The notes beneath the pieces were generated by a model. The model was not told the origin of the DNA and did not search any database. It saw only the letters and a program-made list of their open reading frames with translations. This document shows positions 47,879 to 55,391 of a stretch of DNA of 64,000 nucleotides, piece by piece. The stretch is from Clostridia bacterium (GTDB taxonomy: Bacteria > Bacillota > Clostridia > Christensenellales > CAG-138): assembly GCA_030526425.1 (NCBI GenBank), contig JAUNCT010000006.1:1-64000 (forward strand), in the 5' to 3' direction. Both the position numbers and the translations under genes were made by a program. Numbering within the stretch: the stretch's first letter is position 1; every line of letters starts with the position of its first letter.

Positions 47879-48505
47879 ATGCCCATCCGCGCAATGAAGT
47901 GCCCGAACTGCGGCGCAAGCTTCGACCCGAAGACCCGCCGCTGCGAATACTGCGGCAGTTACATCATCGTTTCGGACGACAAGTACGCCGACCTCGGCAA
48001 ATTCGATTTCGCCCCGCCCGCGGACGCGGAGAAGTACCCCGGCATCTACGTATTCGGAAGGCTGCTCGGCAAGGGCGAAAAGCCGATCGCCCTCGGTCTC
48101 GCGAACTGCATGAAGGGACCGATCGCCTCGGGCGGCAAGCTGCTGCTCACGAGCGAGAGCCTTTCGTTCAGCGCGCACGCGTTCAACGCCGGCCCCGGGG
48201 AGCTGAACATCGGTCTCGGTGAGATCGAAGACATCGCGCTCGGCGCCAATATGCTCATTTCGCAGAAGATCCGCGTGACGGCGGGCGGCAAAAAGCACAG
48301 CTTCGTCGTATACCACGGCAAGGACTGGGTCGAAAAGATCCGCGCGGCTGTGGATAGCTTCCGTGCGCGCGGAAATGCGGGCTCCGCGGAGACTGCACCC
48401 GCGGACTACACCGAAGAACTCGTCAAGCTGAAACAGCTCGCCGACGCGGGCGTGATCACCGCGGCGGAGTTTGCCGAAAAGAAGAGACAGCTGCTCGGTC
48501 TTTGA
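47879..48505 (+). CDS. Zinc-ribbon protein with PH-like core and C-terminal SHOCT motif
   Basis: A 208-residue cytoplasmic protein. The N-terminus is a zinc ribbon (CPNCGASF, then CEYCGSYI). Residues about 55-165 look like a small beta-barrel of the bacterial PH/GRAM type (GKLLLTSESLSFSAHAF, SQKIRVTAGGKKHSFVVYHGKDWVEKI). The last about 30 residues form a SHOCT helix pair (ELVKLKQLADAGVITAAEFAEKKRQLLGL). SHOCT motifs are thought to mediate oligomerisation. Such proteins are common in Firmicutes and their function is not established. AAAGGAG precedes the ATG, and it has its own promoter and terminator. Confidence 0.8.
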   Translation: MPIRAMKCPNCGASFDPKTRRCEYCGSYIIVSDDKYADLGKFDFAPPADAEKYPGIYVFGRLLGKGEKPIALGLANCMKGPIASGGKLLLTSESLSFSAHAFNAGPGELNIGLGEIEDIALGANMLISQKIRVTAGGKKHSFVVYHGKDWVEKIRAAVDSFRARGNAGSAETAPADYTEELVKLKQLADAGVITAAEFAEKKRQLLGL

Positions 48506-48516
48506 CCGCACCATGC

Positions 48517-48545
48517 GACCGTCCCCGCGGACGGTCATTTTCTTT
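48517..48545 (+). terminator. Terminator after the SHOCT gene
   Basis: Perfect 8-bp stem GACCGTCC/GGACGGTC with loop CCGC, followed by ATTTTCTTT. Confidence 0.85.
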
Positions 48546-48595
48546 CCCGTGGGGGAAAACTTTTTCCTCTCCCCTCTTTCCGTGGGACCGTTGCG

Positions 48596-48604
48596 TGATA
48601 TAAT
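48596..48604 (+). promoter_or_regulatory. Extended -10 promoter of the phosphatase-like gene
   Basis: TGA plus perfect TATAAT (48599-48604), about 50 bases before the start. No -35 box is clear. Confidence 0.6.
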
Positions 48605-48654
48605 GGCGGCACAGGGGCGGTTTCGCCCATGATTTTGAGCAAAGGAGAATGCAC

Positions 48655-49833
48655 ATGAAACGCTTTCTTTCCCTGCTGACGGCACTGCTTGTGGTGCTGT
48701 CGTTCCTCCCCGCGGCGGGCGCCGAGGTGTGCGTGATCGGCTGCGAAGCCACCGTCGGCGGACTCGAAAACGATGTTTGGATGACCAAGTACGGCAACGT
48801 CGTGGTCGATGTCGCCGCCGCGGATTTCCTCGGCACCGCATGCGTCGGCTACGGCGACCTGATGGAGGTCTCCTTCCTCGGGCAAACGCTGGTGCTGCCC
48901 GTCGTGCCCGCCTACTCCTATGTCGATTCCGGAAAACCCGCGATCATCGCCGCGCGCGATGCGGCGGGGGCACCGACGGGTCCGGTGCTGCTGGCGATCA
49001 ACATGGGCAACTTCGCCACGACCTACGGCATCGCCGACAAGCATACGAACGAGGACAAGACCTGGTACTGGACGGCGAAGGAGGGCGTGACCTTCCCCCT
49101 TCCGGTGTCGTTCACGCTGCGCCTTGCGGGCGGTTACCACAAGGAATACCTGCTGCACGACCTGCACCGCACGAACGAGCGCGCGGATTACGCGGAGCTT
49201 TCCGACGAGGCGTTCGCGAACTTCCGCGCCGTGACGACCCCCGGCATGGGCGCGGGCAAGCTGTACCGCTCTTCGAGCCCGATCAACCCCGAGCTCGGGC
49301 GCAACGCGTATGCGTGCAAGGCCATGGAGCAGGCGGATGTGAAGACCATCGTGAACCTTGCGGACACCGCGGCGGGCGCTGCGGAATACGAAGGCTTTGC
49401 GGAAAGCTATTACGCGAAGCAGAACGCCGAATACCTGTGCCTCGGCGTGGACTTCTTCGAGCCCTCCTTCCGCACGGGGCTGGCGGACGGTCTCCGCTTC
49501 ATGATCGCGAACCCGGGTCCCTACCTCGTGCACTGCAATGAGGGCAAGGACCGCGCGGGCTTCGTTTCCGCCCTGCTCGAGTGCCTGATGGGCGCGCCCG
49601 CCGAGGCGGTCGTCGCCGACTACATGACGACCTACGCCAACTATTACGGCGTGGAGCCCGGCACCGAAAAGTACGATGTCATCGCCGAGAGCAACATCGT
49701 CAAAACACTTTCGACCGCCTTCCGCACCGATGATCTCGCGAACTGCGACCTCGCCGCCGCGGCGGAAGCCTACCTTGCGGAGATCGGTCTTTCCGCCGAA
49801 GAGACCGCGGCGCTGAAAGCGAACCTCGGCTGA
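48655..49833 (+). CDS. Secreted tyrosine-phosphatase-like protein with N-terminal accessory domain
   Basis: A 392-residue exported protein with signal peptide MKRFLSLLTALLVVLSFLPAAGA|E. Residues about 25-150 resemble the small C-terminal beta domain of SAM hydroxide adenosyltransferases (GYGDLMEVSFLGQTLVL, LLAINMGNFATTYGIA); this is a tentative match from memory. Residues about 195-380 are a Y_phosphatase3-like cysteine phosphatase with the complete P-loop HCNEGKDRAGF (C294, R300) and a preceding YRSSSPINP region. ATG 48655 has AAAGGAG 8 bases upstream; the ATG two codons earlier is too close to it. It probably dephosphorylates extracellular phospho-compounds, perhaps phytate-like or phosphopeptide; this is inference. 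Confidence 0.85.
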   Translation: MKRFLSLLTALLVVLSFLPAAGAEVCVIGCEATVGGLENDVWMTKYGNVVVDVAAADFLGTACVGYGDLMEVSFLGQTLVLPVVPAYSYVDSGKPAIIAARDAAGAPTGPVLLAINMGNFATTYGIADKHTNEDKTWYWTAKEGVTFPLPVSFTLRLAGGYHKEYLLHDLHRTNERADYAELSDEAFANFRAVTTPGMGAGKLYRSSSPINPELGRNAYACKAMEQADVKTIVNLADTAAGAAEYEGFAESYYAKQNAEYLCLGVDFFEPSFRTGLADGLRFMIANPGPYLVHCNEGKDRAGFVSALLECLMGAPAEAVVADYMTTYANYYGVEPGTEKYDVIAESNIVKTLSTAFRTDDLANCDLAAAAEAYLAEIGLSAEETAALKANLG

Positions 49834-49850
49834 ATCCCCTCAAACCCACG

Positions 49851-49878
49851 GAGCCGCCCTTTGGGACGGCTCTTTTTT
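49851..49878 (+). terminator. Terminator after the phosphatase-like gene
   Basis: GAGCCG/CGGCTC hairpin with a GCCC/GGGA extension is followed by CTTTTTT. It separates the phosphatase gene from the RyR/TIR operon. Confidence 0.88.
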
Positions 49879-49909
49879 CGTGCGCGCGGTTGGCGGCAAC
49901 CCGCCGTTG

Positions 49910-49918
49910 TGCTAAATT
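49910..49918 (+). promoter_or_regulatory. Possible promoter of the RyR/TIR operon
   Basis: TGC plus TAAATT (49913-49918) in a short AT-rich patch about 40 bases before the lipoprotein start. The -35 box is not clear. Confidence 0.35.
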
Positions 49919-49955
49919 ATAGGTAAGTATATGCATTTTTCGGGAGGAAGGTTCC

Positions 49956-50411
49956 GTGAAGCGTTTTCCCTTCGTTTTGCTCGCGTCGGTCGCACTGTGG
50001 ACGGCGGCGTGTGCCGCAAAGACCCCTGTGCCCGCGCCAACCGTTGCACCCGTTGCGGTGACCGCCCCGCAGGAGACGGTTGCCCCCGCCGATGCTGCGG
50101 CGTTCCCCATGCCGATCGCGGCGTTTGCGGGATACGGCTCCGTGGACTTCGGCGGGCTGACCATGAGCTGTTGGGAGAACGACTGCGAGTCGGGACCCGC
50201 GGAACGCGCGCCGAAGATGACCGCGGAAAAGCTGCTCTCGCTCACCGTCACCGGGAAGGACAGCGACCTTGCCGTGACGGGCGGCACGGTGACCTACCGC
50301 TTTTCGGACGCGGACGGCAAGACCGTCGCGGCGTTCGAGTTTTACGACGATCTGCTCGTGCGGGACGACGGCATGTACGCCCTGACCCGCCGGGAAGGAG
50401 GCGCGCAATGA
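49956..50411 (+). CDS. Small lipoprotein, first gene of the RyR/TIR operon
   Basis: A 151-residue secreted protein. Signal sequence MKRFPFVLLASVALWTAAC ends in a plausible lipobox (TAAC), followed by a Pro/Thr/Val-rich linker. The mature part of about 100 residues is beta-rich with two cysteines (SCWENDC) and no family I recognise. The stop overlaps the next start (ATGA), so it is translationally coupled to the channel-like gene. It could be an extracellular accessory or gating subunit for the channel, but that is only inferred from the coupling. GGAGG lies before the ATG. Confidence 0.75.
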   Translation: MKRFPFVLLASVALWTAACAAKTPVPAPTVAPVAVTAPQETVAPADAAAFPMPIAAFAGYGSVDFGGLTMSCWENDCESGPAERAPKMTAEKLLSLTVTGKDSDLAVTGGTVTYRFSDADGKTVAAFEFYDDLLVRDDGMYALTRREGGAQ

Positions 50412-51886
50412 AGCGGCGTTCGGTGCGCATCGCGGCGGTCGCCGCGGCATATCTCGTGCTCGTCGCGCTGGTCGCCCTTGCGGAGCGGAACGCAGGCGGA
50501 CCCATCCGCGGATTCGGCGACGCGCTGTGGTATTCGCTCGTGACGATGACGACCGTCGGCTACGGAGACCTCTACCCCGTGACCGCCTGCGGCAAGGCGC
50601 TGGGCACGGTGTTTCTGCTGGCGAGCCTCGGGTTCTTGGCGTTCGTTCTGAGTTCGCTGCTGTCGCTGATGAGCGGCAAGTGGATCCCCGGGATCCGCCT
50701 CTTCCTCGCGCGGAAGCGCCCTTGGTTCGTGTTCACCGAGCGCAACGCGGCGGCGGAAGCCCTTGCGGCGGACCTGATGGAAAACCGCGCGGACGCCGTG
50801 ACCGTGTACCTCGGCGAAACGGGACGCTGCACACGGAATGTCGTGTTCTTCCCCGAGGACGCGGCGGCGCTTGCGGAAAAGCCGTGCTTCGGCGCGGGCG
50901 AACGGACGCTCTTCCCCATTGCCGAGGACGCGGGCGCGAACCGCGCCGTGGCGCTGCAGCTGAAAGATACGGGTTGCCGCATCTGTTGCCGCGGACCCGA
51001 GACCGCGGGGATGCCGGGCGTGACGTTTTTCGACGCGCATGAGACCTGCGCCCGCGGGTACTGGCAAAAGCACACCATCCGCGCGGAGGAACGTTGCATC
51101 GCCCTCGTCGGGGACGGTGCCTACGCGGAGGCACTGCTCGACCGTGCGGTACTTTCCTGCTGCATGACGCCGTTCGCGGTCGTTTCCTACCGCATGTTCG
51201 GCGACTGGGCGGAATACCGCGCCATGCACCCGGGGCTCGCCCAATGCTTTGCCCTCGGTGAGACCTCCGAAACGCAGGACAGCCTGCTCTTCCCCGGTCG
51301 GGTGAGCGTCGAAGCGCTGAAGGACGCGGACCGCATCCTCCTCTGCGGAGACGACCGCCGTGCGAACGCGGCGCTTGCGGTGAAGCTCGCGCGGTTGCTG
51401 CCCGGCGAAGACCGCCTGCACGTGCTGACGGACGACCCGACGGTGCCCGGCGTGCGCTTCGGTTCGGACGCGGAGCTGTTCACGGAGGCGCTCGTGCTGA
51501 AACACGCGCAGGACCGCACCGCCCGCGCGATGCACGAAAGCTACCGCGCGACCGCACAGGACGCGCCCGCTTGGGAGGAGCTGAGCCCCTTTCTCAAGGC
51601 GTCGAACCGCGCCGTGGCGGACCATTTGCAGCTGAAGGCGCGCCTGCTGAAGGAACGGAACACGGGCTTCCGCAACGCGGATGAAAGCTTGCGCGAACAA
51701 TGCCGCGAAAACGAGCACGACCGCTGGATGCGCTTCCACAGCCTGTACAACTACACCTATGGGGAACAAAAGGACCGTGTCCGGCGGACGCACCCGTGCA
51801 TGGTGCCCTATGCCCGCCTCGGTGCGGAGGAACAACGGAAGGACGACGCGGCGTGGCTGCAGCTGTCCAAGGAAAAGGAGGAATGA
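50408..51886 (+). CDS. 2TM potassium-channel-like protein with C-terminal RyR domain
   Basis: A 492-residue membrane protein. Two helices (about 7-25 and 63-87) flank a pore helix and a textbook K+ selectivity filter TVGYGD (49-54). The long cytoplasmic part has degenerate Rossmann/TrkA-N-like strands (RCIALVGDGAYAEALLDRAV, DRILLCGDDRRANAALAVKLA). It ends with a RyR-like module at about 420-480 (ENEHDRWMRFHSLYNYTYG, then THPCMVPYARL). RyR modules occur in ryanodine receptors and in some prokaryotic signalling proteins. The gene overlaps the lipoprotein gene by four bases and is followed by a 3-base gap. It is likely a ligand-gated ion channel. Confidence 0.85.
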   Translation: MKRRSVRIAAVAAAYLVLVALVALAERNAGGPIRGFGDALWYSLVTMTTVGYGDLYPVTACGKALGTVFLLASLGFLAFVLSSLLSLMSGKWIPGIRLFLARKRPWFVFTERNAAAEALAADLMENRADAVTVYLGETGRCTRNVVFFPEDAAALAEKPCFGAGERTLFPIAEDAGANRAVALQLKDTGCRICCRGPETAGMPGVTFFDAHETCARGYWQKHTIRAEERCIALVGDGAYAEALLDRAVLSCCMTPFAVVSYRMFGDWAEYRAMHPGLAQCFALGETSETQDSLLFPGRVSVEALKDADRILLCGDDRRANAALAVKLARLLPGEDRLHVLTDDPTVPGVRFGSDAELFTEALVLKHAQDRTARAMHESYRATAQDAPAWEELSPFLKASNRAVADHLQLKARLLKERNTGFRNADESLREQCRENEHDRWMRFHSLYNYTYGEQKDRVRRTHPCMVPYARLGAEEQRKDDAAWLQLSKEKEE

Positions 51887-51889
51887 CGG

Positions 51890-53755
51890 ATGACGGAGCT
51901 TTGGGGCATCCTTCTTCTTGCGGCGCTGTTTTTGGCGGTGCTGCTGACGCTTGCGGCGGATACGCGCACCCGCAACGGGGTGACGGGCGTTTGCGCCCTC
52001 GTTGCCGCCGTGGTCGGCATCGGGATGTACGGTTACGCCTATGTGCACCCGGCGGGGCTCGGCACGGTGCCGTTGCTCCGTGCACTGCTGTCGGTGTGCC
52101 GCATGTTCGGCGGCGTGAACGACGCGGCATCCGTGCAGGCGACCCCGCTGTGGGAACATGCTTGGGTGCCCGCCGTGTTCTGGCTGGGGCACTTTCTCGC
52201 CTTTTACGCGACGGCGAGCGCAACGGTCGCGACCCTCGGCGGCAGGCTGTTGAAGAAGCTCCGCACGGTGCTGTTGAAGCGCGGCGACCTGCTCGTGGTG
52301 TTCGGGCTCACGAAGGAGAGCGTCGCCTTTGCGCGGACGCGCGCCGCGAAGGGACGGCTGACCGTGCTGTTTGCGGACGGCGACCCGGACCCCGCGGCGG
52401 AATCCGCGGCGGTCGCGATGGGCGCACAGGTCGAAAAGACCGCCTCCGCCCTGTGTCCGGACCGCGCGTTTTTGCAGCACATCGGCATGGGACCCGGCAA
52501 GCGCAAGCTGCACGCCGCTGCCATGCACCCGGACGGGCTGCGGAACCTTGCGTGGGCACACGCCCTGAAGGACGCGCTGGCGGAGCGCGGCGTGACCCCC
52601 GCGCAGACGACGCTGACCATTGCGGACGCGGGCGACCGCCGTGCGGCGCAGCTGATGGCGGAAAACGGCACGGGCTTCGGCACGGTGTTCGCCTTCGACG
52701 CCTATGCACTCGCGGCACGGCTGATGATCCGCCGGCTTCCCCCGGTGCGCACGCTTTCCTTCGATGATACGGGGCGCGCGACGGAGGATTTCCGCTGTGC
52801 GGTCGTCGGCTTCGGGCAGATGGGGCGCGCAGCCCTCGCGCAGCTGGTGATGAACGCGAACTTTGCGGGAAGCACCTTCCACGCAGACGTCTTCGACGCC
52901 AAGGCGCAGCCCGGCAGCCTCGAGGACAGCCCGCTCACCGCAGCGTACGACATCCGCTTCCACCCCTTCGGCGGCAAGTCGGGCGACTTTTACCGCTTTC
53001 TCCGCCGTGAGAACGGCAAGCCGCACTACATCGTTTTGAGCACCGGGAGCGACCGCGAGAACCGCGAGATCGCACGGGAGCTGCTCGACCTGTTCGAGGG
53101 CGACGAGCGCATGCCCGCGATCGTTTCGGTCACGAAATCCGGCATCCTCTGCACGGAGCACGGGCTGACCGACCCCGCCTACCTCGATATCTGCACCTCG
53201 GACCTGCTCGACGCCGAGACGCTCGACGGGCTCGCGATGATCGTCAATGCGAGCTACTGCGGCGACAACGGGCTTTCCCCCGCGGAAAACTGGCAGCGGT
53301 GCGATTACTTCTCGCGGCTGAGCTGCCGCGCTTCCGCCGACTTCGCCCCCGCCTTCCTCGCGATGAGCGGCTGCGCGGATGCGCCCGAACGCTTTTGCCC
53401 CGCGGACGCGCTGCTCGAAAACCTTGCGGAAACCGAGCACAAGCGCTGGTGCGCCTTCCACGCGGTGATGGGCTACCGCCCGATGTCCGAGGAGGTTTGG
53501 AAAAAGCGTGCGGAGCGGTATGCGGCGGAATGCAAGCGCGACGGAAAGAGTTCGCTCCGCATCGGGAAGGACGCGCGGCTGCGCCTGCACGCCTGCCTCG
53601 TCCCCTGGGACGAGCTGGACGCGCTGAGCGAAAAGGAGAACCGCGTCACGGGCGGCGCCGTGGATTACAAGGCCATGGACCGCAACAACGTACTTGCCCT
53701 GCCGGCGCTGCTCCGGCGGGCGGCGGAGGCAAACGAACATGGAACAACGGTTTGA
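51890..53755 (+). CDS. Membrane TrkA-N/TrkA-N/RyR protein
   Basis: A 621-residue protein with three N-terminal helices (about 3-22, 30-52, 92-116) and no pore filter. Two Rossmann/RCK-like domains follow. The first (about 131-290) has a degenerate loop (VVFGLTKESVAFAR). The second (about 303-440) has an intact GFGQMGR loop suited to NAD(H) or a related nucleotide. The C-terminus (about 525-600) is RyR-like (LAETEHKRWCAFHAVMGY, then HACLVPWDEL). The arrangement parallels the channel gene but lacks the pore, so it may be a regulatory subunit of it. Its end overlaps the TIR gene by 17 bases. Confidence 0.82.
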   Translation: MTELWGILLLAALFLAVLLTLAADTRTRNGVTGVCALVAAVVGIGMYGYAYVHPAGLGTVPLLRALLSVCRMFGGVNDAASVQATPLWEHAWVPAVFWLGHFLAFYATASATVATLGGRLLKKLRTVLLKRGDLLVVFGLTKESVAFARTRAAKGRLTVLFADGDPDPAAESAAVAMGAQVEKTASALCPDRAFLQHIGMGPGKRKLHAAAMHPDGLRNLAWAHALKDALAERGVTPAQTTLTIADAGDRRAAQLMAENGTGFGTVFAFDAYALAARLMIRRLPPVRTLSFDDTGRATEDFRCAVVGFGQMGRAALAQLVMNANFAGSTFHADVFDAKAQPGSLEDSPLTAAYDIRFHPFGGKSGDFYRFLRRENGKPHYIVLSTGSDRENREIARELLDLFEGDERMPAIVSVTKSGILCTEHGLTDPAYLDICTSDLLDAETLDGLAMIVNASYCGDNGLSPAENWQRCDYFSRLSCRASADFAPAFLAMSGCADAPERFCPADALLENLAETEHKRWCAFHAVMGYRPMSEEVWKKRAERYAAECKRDGKSSLRIGKDARLRLHACLVPWDELDALSEKENRVTGGAVDYKAMDRNNVLALPALLRRAAEANEHGTTV

Positions 53756-55127
53756 GTTCGACGCGTTCATCAGCTACAGCCACCGGGACATGAACTGGGG
53801 GCGCTGGCTGCAAACGAAGCTGGAGCGGCACCGCATCCCCGCGGAGGCGCGGCGCGAGGGCACCTTTACGGGGAAACACCTGCGCGTCTTCCGCGACCAG
53901 ACCGACCTTGCGGGCGTGGAGCTCCAGGAGTCGATCCAACGGGAGCTGCGCCTGTCGCGCTACCTCATCGTCATCTGCTCGCCGAACAGCGCCGCATCGC
54001 CGTGGGTCGCGGCGGAGATCGCCTATTTCAAGCGCATCGGTCGGGCGGAGAACATCATCCCCTTCATCGTGGAGGGTGAACCGGAGACCGACCGCGCGGA
54101 GCTCGAATGCTATTCCGAAGAGCTGCGCAACGACCCCGAGCGGCACTACCTCGGCGCTAACGTCGGGGAGCTCGGCAAGCAAAAGGCGTTTTTGCGGCTG
54201 CTGTCGATCTTGCTCGGGGTCCGCTTCAACCGCCTCGTCGACCGCGAGCGTCGGCGGACGATCTTGCGGCGGAGCATCATCGGCGGGATCGCGGCGGTGG
54301 TGTTCGGCGTGACGGGCGTGCTGCTGTGGCAAAACGCGCGCACGGAAAACGAACGGCGCATGCTGATGTACAGCGACGTCATGGCGACCTATGCGCAGAC
54401 GAACAAACTGACGCCCGAGATCCTTTCGATGCTGGAGCTTTCGGCGAACGCGGGCAACGCCGATGCCTGCCTGACGCTGGGGCACAGCTACGAGTTCGTT
54501 GCGCCCGACCCGGAGAAGGCGTTTTACTGGTTCCGCAAGGGCGCGGAGCTCGGTGACGCGACCTGCCTGACCGCGCTCGGGCACTGCTACGCGACGGGCA
54601 TCGGCACCGAGGCCGACATGGAGAAGGCCTTCGCCTGCTACGACCGCGCGGCGGAGATGGGCAACAGCTCGGGCATGAACAGCGCGGCGCTGTGCTACCG
54701 CGACGGCGAGGGCACCGCGAAGGACCCCGAAAAGGCGCTGCGGCTGTTCGAACAGGCGGCGGAAAACGGCGACGAGCTTTCGGTGACGGCGGCGGCGTAC
54801 TGCTACATGCAGGGCATCGGCACGGAGCCGGACGCGGAGAAGGCTTTCCATTGGATGCAACGCGCCGAGAACGGCACGAACACCACGGCGCTGTTCAACC
54901 TCGGGCTCATGTACCTGAACGGCATCGGCACCGAAAAGGACGAACAAAAGGCCTTCGAACTGTTTCTGAAGGCGGCGACGCTCGGCGATGCGGACGCGCT
55001 GGTGATGGTCGGCTCGTGCATCGAAGGGAAGGTCGGCATCGAAGACCCGGCGCTGTGGTGCTATGAAAAAGCCCTGACGGGCGGCAGCGAGCTCGCCAAA
55101 GACATTTTGGAAAAACGCGGGAAATGA
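53739..55127 (+). CDS. TIR domain / transmembrane / Sel1 repeat protein
   Basis: A 462-residue protein. The N-terminal TIR domain (about 5-150) begins FDAFISYSHRDMNW, has VFRDQTDLAG and keeps the putative catalytic glutamate E93 in SPWVAAEI. This motif is shared by NAD-cleaving TIR domains. A transmembrane helix lies at 179-197. Five or six Sel1-type repeats (about 238-450) follow, e.g. ALGHCYATGIGTEADMEKAFACYDRAAEMG. GGAGG lies about 9 bases before the ATG, within the end of the preceding gene. The TIR is N-terminal, so it and the repeats lie on opposite sides of the membrane. It may produce an NAD-derived signal read by its RyR neighbours; this is inference. Confidence 0.9.
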   Translation: MEQRFEFDAFISYSHRDMNWGRWLQTKLERHRIPAEARREGTFTGKHLRVFRDQTDLAGVELQESIQRELRLSRYLIVICSPNSAASPWVAAEIAYFKRIGRAENIIPFIVEGEPETDRAELECYSEELRNDPERHYLGANVGELGKQKAFLRLLSILLGVRFNRLVDRERRRTILRRSIIGGIAAVVFGVTGVLLWQNARTENERRMLMYSDVMATYAQTNKLTPEILSMLELSANAGNADACLTLGHSYEFVAPDPEKAFYWFRKGAELGDATCLTALGHCYATGIGTEADMEKAFACYDRAAEMGNSSGMNSAALCYRDGEGTAKDPEKALRLFEQAAENGDELSVTAAAYCYMQGIGTEPDAEKAFHWMQRAENGTNTTALFNLGLMYLNGIGTEKDEQKAFELFLKAATLGDADALVMVGSCIEGKVGIEDPALWCYEKALTGGSELAKDILEKRGK

Positions 55128-55141
55128 ACCCGCGTTTTTTG
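55110..55141 (+). terminator. Terminator of the RyR/TIR operon
   Basis: Stem AAAACGCGGG/CCCGCGTTTT with a T6 run. The hairpin includes the TIR gene stop codon. Confidence 0.9.
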
Positions 55142-55315
55142 TTGTTGCGGGGAGGGAAAACCCGTGCGCGGCATCGGTGTTTTTCGCCACGGCGTCTCCG
55201 TTTTTCCCCCGTTTCACCGTGTTTTTCCGCATCCGGATATGCGCATTCAATCGGTGCTTTTCCATCGGTTTCTTGAGACGACAACGAGTGCCGTTTCCGC
55301 GCCGCAAACCCGCGA

Positions 55316-55344
55316 TTGACACGCCCGACACGCCGTGTTATGGT
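55316..55344 (+). promoter_or_regulatory. Promoter of the sugar ABC transporter operon
   Basis: Perfect TTGACA (55316-55321), a 17-base spacer and TATGGT (55339-55344), about 48 bases upstream of the start codon. Apart from this promoter and the overlapping operator, the 55142-55391 gap shows nothing recognisable. Confidence 0.75.
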
Positions 55345-55355
55345 AACGGTAACAA
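55340..55355 (+). promoter_or_regulatory. Catabolite-response-element-like operator (cre)
   Basis: ATGGTAACGGTAACAA fits the cre pattern WTGNNARCGNWWWCAW at every position. It overlaps the -10 box, a position suited to CcpA repression. A paralogous LacI-family repressor is the alternative. Confidence 0.6.
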
Positions 55356-55391
55356 GCCGCGCATGCGGCAAAATCATAACGGAGGAACAAC

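Noticed and set aside
49956..55127. Classical Thoeris defence system
   Set aside because: There is a TIR protein, but no ThsA-like SLOG effector or standard ThsB arrangement. The partners here are RyR/TrkA-N membrane proteins, so it is treated as a distinct candidate.
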